Positions 44,259 through 53,425 are shown, counted from the stretch's first letter. The stretch is DNA of 64,000 nucleotides from Algoriphagus algorifonticola (GCF_007655305.1 NZ_VLOG01000062.1:30396-94395); one strand, 5' to 3'. Numbers and translations are program-made. The notes: generated by a model from the letters alone, not told the origin.

Positions 44259-44603
44259 CTAGTCTTTTTTTGCTGCAAAATTGAAGATAGGCTCTGCTAA
44301 AGCCCATTTCCAATGAGGAGTAGTACCTGGTAGATTTTGCTGATATTGCCCTACAAAAGCTTCCCATTCTTGAACTTCAGGATTGGAAAGATCCATTTGT
44401 TCTTTTTCCTCAAAACTGAAATCATCTTTGGTTATTAAAGTCATGCTGAGCCTGTTTTTCCAGCGATAAATACTAATTTCAAGAATTCCGGGTTCTTGAA
44501 TGCTTTCCAGAATTGGTTCTGGTACAGCTTGATGGCATTTATCATAGGCCTCGATAGCTTCGGGTTCATCTTTCAAGTCACAGATCAAGAGGAAAGTTTT
44601 CAT
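44259..44603 (-). CDS. L-rhamnose/L-fucose mutarotase family protein
   Basis: A 114-residue protein of the RhaM/DUF718 mutarotase family, which interconverts alpha and beta anomers of 6-deoxy sugars. The core includes YDKCHQAVPEPILESIQEPG followed by ILEISIYRWKNRLSM, then the late segment HWKWALAEPIF. The conserved His in CHQ and the Tyr/Trp pair correspond to the active site of the family. It lies between the fucose permease and the esterase in a tight operon, so L-fucose is the likely substrate rather than rhamnose. It would provide the anomer needed by the dehydrogenase. Confidence 0.85.
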   Translation of the reverse strand: MKTFLLICDLKDEPEAIEAYDKCHQAVPEPILESIQEPGILEISIYRWKNRLSMTLITKDDFSFEEKEQMDLSNPEVQEWEAFVGQYQQNLPGTTPHWKWALAEPIFNFAAKKD

Positions 44604-44615
44604 CAGTTTTTCAAA

Positions 44616-45938
44616 TTATAAAACATCCAAGTTCTTCTTTCTACGTTGGACTTGGTAGGCGAAAAGGCCGACCACCACAAAGCAAATTAGTGGCAGAAAA
44701 AAGGAGAATCGAACTTCGGATACTCCCAAGATTTGTATATCAGTATATCCTGCACCTCCCCAGTCCAAAACTATTCCCTGTAAAGTAGGCATGATTGCCC
44801 CGCCTACTATTGCCATCACCAAAAATGCGGCTCCAAACTTCGCGTCTTCTCCCAATCCTTCCAAAGCGATTCCGTAGATGGTGGGAAACATTAATGACAT
44901 GGCAAAACTGATTCCTACCAAACTGTAAAGCCCTAATTCTCCAGGAAGAAAAATTGCCCCTCCTGTAAAAAATATGGCTAGAACTGAAAAGGAAAGCAGA
45001 AGACTGGTTGCTGAAATATATCTAAAGAGGAAGGTGCAAATCCATCTGCCTGTCAAAAATAAAATTAATGCTGCATATCCGTAATTCACAGCATCCGCAT
45101 TCTCAATTCCCATTGCTTCTGCATATTGGTAGATATAGGTCCAAACCATAATTTGAGCACCTACATAAAACATCTGAGCGATCGTTCCTCCCACGAAATT
45201 TTTATGAGAAAAAAGCCTTCGCATACTCGGCCAGAAATTAATCTTCCTGCTATCCTTTGACTCAGGCATTTTAACCAAGGCTATAAGAAGCATAATCCCT
45301 AAAACTACCAAACCTAGCATTACATAAGGGTTCCTTATGACCATCAGGTCATTGGTTCTAACCAGTGCTTTGGTAGTTTCTTCCAAAGTGGGGTAAATTA
45401 ATTTCCCGTTTTCATCCAAGTTATTGGATTGTAAGGCATTCAGAATAAATTGTTTTGCCACGAAAAGACCTGCCAAAGCACCCATTGGATTAAATGCTTG
45501 CGCCAGGTTGAGTCTTTGGGTGGCCGTGGCTTCTGATCCCATGGAGAGAATGTAGGGATTTGCTGTTGTTTCCAGAAATGCTAATCCAAAAGTCAAAATA
45601 TATAAGGAGGCTAAAAAGAATCCATAGCTTTCCCAAGCAGCTGCCGGGTAAAAGAGTAAAGCTCCAAAAGCATATAAGCCCAAACCCAACAAGACTCCGG
45701 TTTTATAAGAGTATTTTTTAATAAAAAAGGCTGCCGGCAAAGCCATGGTGAAATAACCTCCATAAAAGGCCATTTGCACCCAGGATGCCTGAACATTATT
45801 CAGTTCCAATACTCGCTTAAAAGCCGCAACCATGGGATTGGTGATGTCATTGGCAAACCCCCACAAGGCAAATAAAGAGGTAATTAAAACAAAGGGAATG
45901 AGAAGGTTTTTAGGGACTATAGGAGAAGCTGATTTCAT
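44616..45938 (-). CDS. fucP: L-fucose:proton symporter
   Basis: A 440-residue major facilitator transporter of the FucP type with 12 hydrophobic helices. Diagnostic stretches are FALWGFANDITNPMVAAFKR in TM1, ETTANPYILSMG, and LNLAQAFNPMGALAGLF. Asp and Asn in FANDITN correspond to the sugar-proton coupling region of FucP. It overlaps the SDR dehydrogenase start by four bases (45935-45938), placing it firmly in the fucose operon. It brings L-fucose, or possibly a related 6-deoxy sugar, across the inner membrane. Confidence 0.92.
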   Translation of the reverse strand: MKSASPIVPKNLLIPFVLITSLFALWGFANDITNPMVAAFKRVLELNNVQASWVQMAFYGGYFTMALPAAFFIKKYSYKTGVLLGLGLYAFGALLFYPAAAWESYGFFLASLYILTFGLAFLETTANPYILSMGSEATATQRLNLAQAFNPMGALAGLFVAKQFILNALQSNNLDENGKLIYPTLEETTKALVRTNDLMVIRNPYVMLGLVVLGIMLLIALVKMPESKDSRKINFWPSMRRLFSHKNFVGGTIAQMFYVGAQIMVWTYIYQYAEAMGIENADAVNYGYAALILFLTGRWICTFLFRYISATSLLLSFSVLAIFFTGGAIFLPGELGLYSLVGISFAMSLMFPTIYGIALEGLGEDAKFGAAFLVMAIVGGAIMPTLQGIVLDWGGAGYTDIQILGVSEVRFSFFLPLICFVVVGLFAYQVQRRKKNLDVL

Positions 45939-46705
45939 AATGCCCGGTCAAGATGAGTATAGCCTCCATCCACAAATAGGTGTTGGCCCGTGATATGGGA
46001 AGATTTGGGAGAAAGTAGAAATAGGACCATCGCTGCAATTTCATCAGCGTGAGTCATTCTTTTACCTAAGGGGATTTTTCGGTTTATTTCTTCCAGTTTT
46101 TCTTCTGGATTTGGAAAAGATTGGATCCAATTTTCATACATCGGGGTATATACTTCTGCGGGGATCACTGCATTAACCCTGATCTGATAGGGTAGAAGTT
46201 CTGCTGCCCACTCACGGGTCAGGGCCAACTGTGCTCCTTTGGCAGCGACATATCCAGATGTTCCTCCTTGACCAGTTACTGCTGTTTTGGAAGAAATATT
46301 TACAATGCTGCCTTGACTTTCCTTCAGAGCTGGCAGAGAATAATGCGCTAAATGGTAATAGTGGAATAAGTTTTTGGACACTGAGTTTTCAAATGCCTCC
46401 GGATTACCATTTTCCAAACCTACTCCATCATTGGACCCTGCATTATTAACTAAACCGTCTATTCTTCCAAATTTCTGAAGAGTTTCCATAACAGCTTTAG
46501 AAGCATCCTCTGCTCGCGATAGCCTGATAGGAAGATACAAAACTTGGTTTTTCGCCAGATCAATAATTTCTTGGGCTTCTTTTTCCGAAGGGTCAATAAT
46601 CACAGGTATTCCTCCTTCCTCAATTAGGCCTTTTGATATTGCAGCTCCTATTCCTTTGGCGCCGCCCGATATGAGTATCACTTTTTGATTGAGGGAGAGA
46701 TTCAT
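45935..46705 (-). CDS. SDR oxidoreductase, probable L-fucose dehydrogenase
   Basis: A 256-residue short-chain dehydrogenase. The nucleotide-binding motif is SGGAKGIGAAISKGL, NNAGSND is present, and the catalytic Ser and Tyr-x3-Lys are in NISSKTAV and YVAAKGAQ. The C-terminal FVDGGYTHLDRAL is reminiscent of known bacterial L-fucose dehydrogenases. It should oxidise L-fucose to L-fucono-1,5-lactone with NAD(P). The adjacent gene encodes a lactonase. Which of the two SDRs in this operon does which step is inferred from this C-terminal motif and order. Confidence 0.87.
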   Translation of the reverse strand: MNLSLNQKVILISGGAKGIGAAISKGLIEEGGIPVIIDPSEKEAQEIIDLAKNQVLYLPIRLSRAEDASKAVMETLQKFGRIDGLVNNAGSNDGVGLENGNPEAFENSVSKNLFHYYHLAHYSLPALKESQGSIVNISSKTAVTGQGGTSGYVAAKGAQLALTREWAAELLPYQIRVNAVIPAEVYTPMYENWIQSFPNPEEKLEEINRKIPLGKRMTHADEIAAMVLFLLSPKSSHITGQHLFVDGGYTHLDRAL

Positions 46706-46721
46706 AGTAAATAGATTTAGG

Positions 46722-47549
46722 CTAGCTTAATTTGTAAAATTTTTCAGCCGTATCCCCCATTATCCAACGTTTTTCTTCTTTGGAAAGCGTGTCTGTAAAC
46801 TCTTCAACTACTCCTAGCACTTGCTCATATTCTGCAGCAAGAAGACAAACCGGCCAATCACTTCCAAACATGAGTCTTTGGGGTCCGAATAGCTCCAAAG
46901 CAATCTCCAAATAAGGATAAAGCTGATCCTTATGCCAGTTTTTCCAATCTGCTTCCGTTACCATTCCTGAGATTTTGCAATGAATCAGTTCTCTTTCCGC
47001 TATGGGAGTCAGGTGTTTTTGCCAATCTTTCCATTCTCCTTTTTGGATAAAGGGTTTTGCAAGATGGTCTATGACAAAAGCTTGATTAGGGCATTTTTTA
47101 ACTAATTCCAAAACGGCTTTAAGATGCTGGGGGTATACCAGAATGTCATAAGTAAATCCTTTGGAATGCAGGGTCTGTAACCCTCGAATAAATTGCTCTT
47201 GAAGCATATAACGAGGATCTTTTGCCTGTAATACTTCACGAAAGCCTTTCAGCTTAGTGAAATTGGCATATTCATCCACCTTTTCAGCTAAGCCTTCCGA
47301 AGTCAAATCTGCCCAGCCAATCACTCCCAAAATCCAGGGATTTTGATCTGCTAAATCCAATAAATAATCTGTTTCTCGATAGGAATCGACAGCCTGAACT
47401 GCAACACAGCCATCCAAATGAAATTCATCTAGCAATGGCTTTAAATCGCCTGGTGAAAAATGTCGGCGAATCCTCTTCATGGAGTCTTCAATCCAGCCAT
47501 AATCTTTGGGCTTATACTCCCAAAAGTGCTGATGGGAGTCGATTCTCAT
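46722..47549 (-). CDS. Amidohydrolase-superfamily L-fuconolactonase-like hydrolase
   Basis: A 275-residue TIM-barrel hydrolase of the amidohydrolase-2 group. The metal-binding start is MRIDSHQHFWEY (His6, His8), followed by FVIDHLAKPF and the late MFGSDWPVCLL carrying the catalytic Asp. Proteins of this size and context hydrolyse L-fuconolactone or related sugar lactones. It lies 16 bases before the SDR gene downstream and overlaps the preceding FAH-family gene by four bases. Its substrate assignment rests on this operon. Confidence 0.88.
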   Translation of the reverse strand: MRIDSHQHFWEYKPKDYGWIEDSMKRIRRHFSPGDLKPLLDEFHLDGCVAVQAVDSYRETDYLLDLADQNPWILGVIGWADLTSEGLAEKVDEYANFTKLKGFREVLQAKDPRYMLQEQFIRGLQTLHSKGFTYDILVYPQHLKAVLELVKKCPNQAFVIDHLAKPFIQKGEWKDWQKHLTPIAERELIHCKISGMVTEADWKNWHKDQLYPYLEIALELFGPQRLMFGSDWPVCLLAAEYEQVLGVVEEFTDTLSKEEKRWIMGDTAEKFYKLS

Positions 47550-48409
47550 GCTTCAGGATCATTGATGGCCACTTGTCTGGAGATTCCAAGGCCTTCTATT
47601 CCCAATTCTACCACATCACCATGCTCCAAATATTTGGGTTCAGGCTTGAGTCCCATGCCCACACCCGCTGGAGTACCAGTGGAAATCACATCACCAGGCA
47701 ATAAGGTCATGTACTGGCTGATATGAGATATTATGGTTGGAATGTCAAATATTAAATCTGAAGTTGAGCTGTCTTGAAGAATTTTCCCATTGAGTTTGAG
47801 CCATAATCTCAATTGGTGGGGATTCGGTATTTCTTCTTTGGTGGCCAAAAATGGCCCTAGTGGGGCGAAGTTGTCTGCGCTTTTTCCTTTTACCCACTGC
47901 CCACCATGATTGAGTTGGAAATCCCGTTCACTTACATCGTTGTGGAGGCAATAACCGGCAACGTAATCCATGGCATTTTCAAAGGATACGTATTTTGCCC
48001 TTTTCCCGATGATTACGGCTAGTTCTACTTCCCAGTCGGTTTTTTTGGAGTTTCTTGGTATAAAAATAGGGTCATAAGGTCCGGATAGGGAGGAAGTGGC
48101 TTTCATAAATAAAATAGGCACCTCTGGTACTGCCATTCCTGCTTCTGCAGCATGCTTTTTATAATTTAAGCCAACACAAATTATCTTGGAAGGTCGGGCT
48201 ATAGGAGAAGCTAATCTGGAGTTAGCCGGTATTTCAGGAAGCTTAGATTGATTGGCATCCAGCCAGACTTTCAATCTTTCCAGTCCATTATGGGTCAAAA
48301 AGGTCTCGTTCCAGTCCTCTCCAAAGCTGCTGCAGTCTAGATTTTTTCCTTCTGAATTTTGGATTCCGGGTTTTTCTTGTCCCTTTTCTCCAAATCGGAT
48401 AAGTTTCAT
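47546..48409 (-). CDS. Fumarylacetoacetate hydrolase-family protein, probable 2,4-diketo-3-deoxy-L-fuconate hydrolase
   Basis: A 287-residue FAH-fold enzyme. The typical core is KIICVGLNYKKHAAEAGM, the metal-ligand segment KTDWEVELAVIIGK, then CLHNDVSERDFQ and the end PGDVISTGTPAGVGMG. In the oxidative L-fucose route, such enzymes split 2,4-diketo-3-deoxy-L-fuconate to pyruvate and lactate. It is embedded between the 2-keto-3-deoxy-fuconate dehydrogenase-like SDR and the lactonase, which supports this role over ureidoglycolate lyase. Cytosolic; length normal. Confidence 0.86.
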   Translation of the reverse strand: MKLIRFGEKGQEKPGIQNSEGKNLDCSSFGEDWNETFLTHNGLERLKVWLDANQSKLPEIPANSRLASPIARPSKIICVGLNYKKHAAEAGMAVPEVPILFMKATSSLSGPYDPIFIPRNSKKTDWEVELAVIIGKRAKYVSFENAMDYVAGYCLHNDVSERDFQLNHGGQWVKGKSADNFAPLGPFLATKEEIPNPHQLRLWLKLNGKILQDSSTSDLIFDIPTIISHISQYMTLLPGDVISTGTPAGVGMGLKPEPKYLEHGDVVELGIEGLGISRQVAINDPEA

Positions 48410-48443
48410 TCAAATAGGTTTAGGTTATGATCAGGTTTATTGC

Positions 48444-49202
48444 TTACATTTTCAGGTTTTGAAAACCTCCGTCAATAGTGAAGTTTGTACCAGTAATAAA
48501 CGTAGAATCTTCGCTACAAAGGAAATAGGCAAGGGAGGCGATTTCTTCTGGTTTCCCCATCCTTCCTATAGCTTGTGTGGAGGCAAGTTTTTCGAACATT
48601 TCTTTTTCTTTTCCGGGATAATTCTTTGCCAAAAAACCATCAACGAAAGGTGTATGGACTCTGCCAGGGGATAAGCAGTTGCAGCGAATTCCCTGATCCA
48701 CATAGTCCCGCGCAATACTCAAGGTCATGGAAAGAACTGCACCCTTGCTCATGCTGTAGGCAAAACGGTCTGGAATCCCCATGGTAGCTGCCACAGAACA
48801 AAGGTTGAGGATGGCTCCTCCTCCTTCTGATATGAGTTTTGGCAAAGCTGCTTTAGTGACCAAAAACATTCCCTTCACATTGACCTGAACTATCCGGTCA
48901 AAATCTTCCTCACTTGTGCTGTCCAGTTTTCCAATATGGGATATGCCTGCATTATTTATGAGGGCATGAAGTTTCCCTGAAAGGGTTTGGATTTTTTGAT
49001 TGATTTGATCCAAAGAGGTAATGTCTACATGCCAGAAGGTAACCTGATGTCCTTTTTCTCTTTCTATAGCTTCTGTCTTTTGACCTTCTGTAGAGTTTGT
49101 ATCAATGAAATAGACCCGAGCACCTTCTGTAGCAAATTTTTGAACCATTGCTAAGCCTATCCCACTTGCTCCTCCGGTAATCAGGACTTGTTGCTCTTTC
49201 AT
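48444..49202 (-). CDS. SDR oxidoreductase, probable 2-keto-3-deoxy-L-fuconate dehydrogenase
   Basis: A 252-residue short-chain dehydrogenase with TGGASGIGLAM, NNAGISHIG, the catalytic Tyr-x3-Lys in YSMSKGAV, and the closing TGTNFTIDGGFQN. The pattern RCNCLSPGRVHTPFVDGF with its double Cys resembles 2-keto-3-deoxy-L-fuconate dehydrogenases. It is the first gene of the fucose catabolic block. It lies only 13 bases downstream of a response regulator gene on the same strand, so it may share that transcript. The step is assigned from family and context. Confidence 0.85.
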   Translation of the reverse strand: MKEQQVLITGGASGIGLAMVQKFATEGARVYFIDTNSTEGQKTEAIEREKGHQVTFWHVDITSLDQINQKIQTLSGKLHALINNAGISHIGKLDSTSEEDFDRIVQVNVKGMFLVTKAALPKLISEGGGAILNLCSVAATMGIPDRFAYSMSKGAVLSMTLSIARDYVDQGIRCNCLSPGRVHTPFVDGFLAKNYPGKEKEMFEKLASTQAIGRMGKPEEIASLAYFLCSEDSTFITGTNFTIDGGFQNLKM

Positions 49203-49215
49203 TCTCAGGTTGTTT

Positions 49216-49608
49216 TCAGTTAGGATTAGATTCCACGATTAACTGATTGATTTTTTGGATTATGTCAAAAGTTAAAGGTTTTTCAAAAAAACCGGCTACG
49301 TTTTTATACCTCTTAGATTTACTTGGATTCTCGGAGTTTACAGAAGAGGTGATTATAAAAACTTTGGAACGGAACCTTTCATCATTTTCCATTTTGTCCA
49401 AAAAGTCCCAGTCTTTCAAATCTTTGAGATGTAGATCTACCAGTATGGTAGGAGGCTGATTGAAGGTTGAATTTTTAAAAAAAGTCAAAGCGTCGCTACC
49501 TTTGATAAAGGTGGATATTTTTAGATTTGGATTGATTTTTAAGAACATTTTTTTAAGAATCACCAATAAAATATCGTCATCGTCGATTATAATAAGTTCC
49601 TTATTCAT
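49216..49608 (-). CDS. Single-domain response regulator
   Basis: A stand-alone receiver of about 130 residues from ATG 49608 (MNKELIIIDDDD); an ATG at 49623 is also possible. The acidic pocket IIDDDD, the phosphorylatable Asp in TILVDLHLKD, Thr/Ser in IITSS and the switch Lys in GFFEKPLT are all present. No output domain follows, so it must act by protein contact, as a phosphate sink or as an intermediate. It overlaps or abuts the upstream receiver-PAS gene and ends 13 bases before the fucose SDR gene. Confidence 0.85.
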   Translation of the reverse strand: MNKELIIIDDDDILLVILKKMFLKINPNLKISTFIKGSDALTFFKNSTFNQPPTILVDLHLKDLKDWDFLDKMENDERFRSKVFIITSSVNSENPSKSKRYKNVAGFFEKPLTFDIIQKINQLIVESNPN

Positions 49609-49612
49609 AGGC

Positions 49613-50629
49613 TTAGGATTCATTATAAATTCCTTCTGACTTTTTGCTAATGTCTCTAATGATTGCATCTAATTCTTCAGCCGAAAGTTTGATATATTCT
49701 ATTAATTTCTGATTGTCCTCATTTAGGTTATCATCCGAACTTTCCAAAAGATTAACAAGTCCCATCAATCTAGCCAAAGGTGCTCTGACCACATGCGACT
49801 GAATCCATGCGATCTCCTTAAAGGTTTGATTTTGCTCTTCTATTTTATGGATATACTTAAGATTTTCTGTGATATCGTTGATTAAGACCATTCCAGCATC
49901 CTTATTATTGATTTTTATTTTAGCTGGACTTCTTTCAATATCCATGAGCTCCCCATTTTTTTTGAGGTGTCTGGATATTTTCTTGTAGTTTTTTCCATTC
50001 TTTTTCCAAAATTCTTCGACAGCAGAAATTAAAATGGCTTCATCTTCTTTAGGTCGAAGATCTTTTAAATCCATATTTAAGAATTCTTCTCTGCTGTATC
50101 CATACTTTTGAACAGATGCCTCATTGACATCTAAAATTTTGAGAGTTTCAAAGTCATAGACCAGAATAGGAGAGGGGTTTAACTGGAAAAGATCTGCATA
50201 CTTTTTCTTGGAGTCTTTTAATTCAGAGATAAAATTTACCCGCTGAATATTATAGATCAAGCTTTTGTAAAGTACTGCAGGAGAGAGGTCATCTTTGATT
50301 AAATAATCAGAAGCTCCTAAAGCAAGAGATCGGCTTCCGAATTCCAGGTCTGCAAAACCTGTTAAAACGACAACCGGAATTTCCTCAGCTCTGCTTGTAA
50401 TTTCCTTTACCAATTCCTCTCCTGATTTATCAGGAAGGGATAGGTCCAGGAATACCAAATCGTAAACTTGATCATCTTTTTCAAGTAACTCTACTGCTTC
50501 TTTGAAATTTTCAGCATGAGTCGCTTCAAGATGTAGGATTGACTCTGACAAGTACTCCTCTAAAATAACGAAGTCTCCGAGATTATCTTCAATAACTAAA
50601 ATATGGTAGGGTTTTTCATCCTTTTTCAT
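49613..50629 (-). CDS. Receiver-PAS-phosphoacceptor protein lacking an ATPase domain
   Basis: A 338-residue signalling protein. Residues 1-125 are a receiver (Asp62 in LVFLDLSLPDKSG, Lys112 in DYLIKDD). Residues 145-258 are a PAS domain (NPSPILVYDFETLKILDVNE). Residues 262-330 look like a histidine kinase dimerisation helix pair with an H-box IQSHVVRAPLARLMGLV (His279). The chain ends there; no N, G1 or G2 boxes of a HATPase domain exist. It therefore cannot autophosphorylate and may be a phosphotransfer protein or scaffold. It overlaps the upstream receiver gene start by one base. Confidence 0.88.
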   Translation of the reverse strand: MKKDEKPYHILVIEDNLGDFVILEEYLSESILHLEATHAENFKEAVELLEKDDQVYDLVFLDLSLPDKSGEELVKEITSRAEEIPVVVLTGFADLEFGSRSLALGASDYLIKDDLSPAVLYKSLIYNIQRVNFISELKDSKKKYADLFQLNPSPILVYDFETLKILDVNEASVQKYGYSREEFLNMDLKDLRPKEDEAILISAVEEFWKKNGKNYKKISRHLKKNGELMDIERSPAKIKINNKDAGMVLINDITENLKYIHKIEEQNQTFKEIAWIQSHVVRAPLARLMGLVNLLESSDDNLNEDNQKLIEYIKLSAEELDAIIRDISKKSEGIYNES

Positions 50630-51069
50630 TACGCGCTGGTTTTTGGAAGCTTTACTACGCTTAGCCAGAAATCTTCAATTTTACTGACTACTCTGAGAAA
50701 TTCACTGATTTCAACGGGTTTGATTATGTAGCAATTTGCATGTAAATCGTATGCTTTGAAAATATCTAATTCCGAAGAAGAAGTGGTCAAGACGATTATT
50801 GGAACTTGTTTTAATCGCGAATCTCCTTTTAATACTTCCAAGACTTCATGTCCGTTTTTCTTGGGAAGATTGATGTCCAATAAGATTAAATCAGGTAAAT
50901 TATTTGGATTCTCAATCACTATTTTTTCCAGTTTTTCAATGGCCTCAGCACCATCTCTCGCAAGAGTCATGTTGTTCAGAATTTTGGCTTCTTCCAGTGC
51001 ATCTTGGATGAGGATTATATCACCTTCGTTATCCTCAACTAGCATGATGTTAATAGGTCTGATCGTCAT
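50629..51069 (-). CDS. Rcp1-like single-domain response regulator
   Basis: A 146-residue receiver of the Rcp1 type, usually paired with PAS/GAF or phytochrome-like histidine kinases. The acidic pocket is LVEDNEGD, the phosphoacceptor is Asp65 in LILLDINLPKKNG, and Thr and Lys appear in VLTTSSS and IIKPVE. The C-terminal FWLSVVKLP is a typical Rcp1 tail. It overlaps the end of the CHASE histidine kinase gene by 20 bases, so the two are translationally coupled and probably form a cognate pair. Confidence 0.92.
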   Translation of the reverse strand: MTIRPINIMLVEDNEGDIILIQDALEEAKILNNMTLARDGAEAIEKLEKIVIENPNNLPDLILLDINLPKKNGHEVLEVLKGDSRLKQVPIIVLTTSSSELDIFKAYDLHANCYIIKPVEISEFLRVVSKIEDFWLSVVKLPKTSA

Positions 51070-53425
51070 ATGCTCTCAATAATAAATGAAATTTACTGCC
51101 TTTTCCAGGTTCAGAATCAAGCCAGATTTTTCCACCATGCTGTGAAATCACCTTTTTGCAAATAGCCAGACCGATTCCCGTTCCGGGAAATTCATCTTTT
51201 GTATGAAGTCTTTTAAAAATATTGAAAATCTTTTGATAATACTCTTTATCAATGCCGATTCCGTTGTCTTCTACAGTAATTCTGTAATCGGATCCTTCTT
51301 TCGTAGAATATATTTTAACAACAGGTTGAACGTTCTTCTTCTGATATTTCAAAGCATTCGAAATGAGATTGATAAAAACGCTTTTGATAGGGCTTCGAAT
51401 TCCTAAAATATCGGGAAGTGAGCCTACTTCCAGTAAGGCATTATGTTCTTCAATCACTTTTTGTTTTAACTGGATAACTTCCCCAACCACAGAATTTAAA
51501 TCTACTTTGCTGAGCTTGGAAGGGTCAAAACCGATTTGAGCATATTCCATCATATCGTCAATCAGTTGGCTTAGCCTCTTAGAACCATCTACTGCAAATC
51601 GGATATATTGAATTCCTTTTTCGTCTAATACATTTTCATACTTTTTTTCTAGAAGCTGAAGAAAGGAGCTAATCATTCGAAGAGGCTCCTTCATATCATG
51701 CGAAGCCACCGAAGCAAATGATTTTAATTCTTCGTTGGCAGATTGTAGCTGAAGATTAGTTCTTTTGATTTCCTCCTCTCGTAGTTTTTTATCAGTGATA
51801 TCCACGTGAGTACCAAACATCATCAGGGGTTTTCCATCCTTGGTCCAGGAGAAAATCTTTCCTCTATCCAAAACCCAAATCCATCTTCCGTCTTTATGCT
51901 TCATTCTGCACTCTGCCTCATAGGATGCGGTTTCACCCTTAAAACATTTTTCCAGCTCTTGATTCGATTGCTCGAGATCAACGGGGTGTGTGTAGTCTAT
52001 CCATGTCTGAATACTTAATGGGGCTAGTTCTTCTAGTGTATATCCGATGATGTTTGCCCAAGTTTCATTGTAAACAGTCTCTCCTGTCTGTACATTCCAT
52101 TCCCAGGTTCCGGCTCCTGTTCCTTCTATCACATTACTAAGTCTTTGTCTTTGGTCTGCAAGTTCTGTTTCAGCTATTTTTCTGGCAGTAATGTCCTGCG
52201 TAGAACCAATCATCCTTATTGCTTTGCCTTTTTTATTTCTAATAATCAGTCCTTTATCGATTATAAAAAGGTATTTTCCATCAGATTTTTTTACTCTAAA
52301 TTCCTGGGACCATTTTTCAGAAGAGCCTTCCAAAGCATTTTTTAGATTGTGTTCAACCTCATTTAGATCATCGGGGTGAATAATAGATTTCCAGAATTTA
52401 TCATTTAAAAGTGACTCCTCTTGATTATATCCCAATAATTTTTCGAAATTATTGCTCCTAAAGGTGTAGTCCTTCTCCATGTCCCAATCCCAGATAATTT
52501 CAGAAGTTGCTTTGGTTGCTAGTTCAAAACGCTGATTACTGAGAAGCAATTCTTTAGTAGTTTCTTCTACCTGCTTAATGAGTTTGTAAGGTTGTTCTGC
52601 AAGCTTAAATATTAAAAACCCCAGAAGGATTGAAGATATAAACCTAAAAAGCGTATTAGGAATAATTGATATAAATGCATTGCTATTGATCAGCTGAACT
52701 TTAATAATCCAGTTACCACTAGGGATATGTAATTCTTTTGTCGGACCGTCAGATTTGGAAAAATCAGTTTCGAGTAATGAATAAACATCTTTTTTTATTG
52801 GATCTGTTTTCAAAATGTCAATTGCATATTCTGAACTGGGTAAATAGCCAAATAGGACTTCATCCTGAAATTTGTACCAGTCAATAATAATGGCAGTAAA
52901 TCCGTCAAAAACTCCATTTCTATAAAGTGGAAGTCTACCTACTATTCCTTTGCCACCCTGCTTGAGGTCAAAGGGGCCCGCAAAATAGAGTTCTCTTTGC
53001 TCGATTGCTAAAATAGCTTCATCACGTCTATTGGGATCTTTGAGGATATCAAATCCAATGACCATTTCATTTCCGACCAACGGGTAGGTTGCTACGATTT
53101 TCCCTGAATCTAAGACTTGAATTTGATCAATGATGTCAATATTGTCGATAATGCTCCGGCCAACTTCCCGGAAGTTTTGATCCAATCGATCTGTCCTTAC
53201 TAAATAGGCAAGAATATTTACAGCTGAATTTGCAGAGGATATGATTTTATCGATTCTATCTTCCAGTAATTCAGCAACATTTTCAATGTCCTCCTTTTCT
53301 TCAATGAGTTTAAGCTCATACTCCTTCAGAGTAAGATATAATCCTGCTCCGAAGGATAAAAGAAATACAAAGAGTCCTGTTAAAGTAGGAGATTTGAAGA
53401 AAATACTTCTAATCCATTTGATCAT
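51050..53425 (-). CDS. CHASE-PAS-PAS membrane histidine kinase
   Basis: A 791-residue sensor kinase. TM1 is near residues 13-32, an extracytoplasmic CHASE-type domain lies at about 60-210 (including GFDILKDPNRRDEAILAIEQ), and TM2 is near 260-285. Two PAS domains with PAC motifs follow (about 300-420 and 430-550). The phosphoacceptor helix is FASVASHDMKEPLRMISSFL (His near 583). The HATPase has LISNALKYQ, DNGIGIDKEY and GTGIGLAICKKV. CHASE domains often bind small ligands such as cytokinin-like or peptide molecules; the ligand here is unknown. Its ATG overlaps the stop of the larger kinase gene by four bases. Confidence 0.92.
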   Translation of the reverse strand: MIKWIRSIFFKSPTLTGLFVFLLSFGAGLYLTLKEYELKLIEEKEDIENVAELLEDRIDKIISSANSAVNILAYLVRTDRLDQNFREVGRSIIDNIDIIDQIQVLDSGKIVATYPLVGNEMVIGFDILKDPNRRDEAILAIEQRELYFAGPFDLKQGGKGIVGRLPLYRNGVFDGFTAIIIDWYKFQDEVLFGYLPSSEYAIDILKTDPIKKDVYSLLETDFSKSDGPTKELHIPSGNWIIKVQLINSNAFISIIPNTLFRFISSILLGFLIFKLAEQPYKLIKQVEETTKELLLSNQRFELATKATSEIIWDWDMEKDYTFRSNNFEKLLGYNQEESLLNDKFWKSIIHPDDLNEVEHNLKNALEGSSEKWSQEFRVKKSDGKYLFIIDKGLIIRNKKGKAIRMIGSTQDITARKIAETELADQRQRLSNVIEGTGAGTWEWNVQTGETVYNETWANIIGYTLEELAPLSIQTWIDYTHPVDLEQSNQELEKCFKGETASYEAECRMKHKDGRWIWVLDRGKIFSWTKDGKPLMMFGTHVDITDKKLREEEIKRTNLQLQSANEELKSFASVASHDMKEPLRMISSFLQLLEKKYENVLDEKGIQYIRFAVDGSKRLSQLIDDMMEYAQIGFDPSKLSKVDLNSVVGEVIQLKQKVIEEHNALLEVGSLPDILGIRSPIKSVFINLISNALKYQKKNVQPVVKIYSTKEGSDYRITVEDNGIGIDKEYYQKIFNIFKRLHTKDEFPGTGIGLAICKKVISQHGGKIWLDSEPGKGSKFHLLLRAYDDQTY

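Noticed and set aside
49203..49215. Terminator or promoter between the receiver and the fucose SDR gene
   Set aside because: The 13-base gap holds neither a hairpin nor a TAnnTTTG box; any promoter must lie inside the receiver gene.
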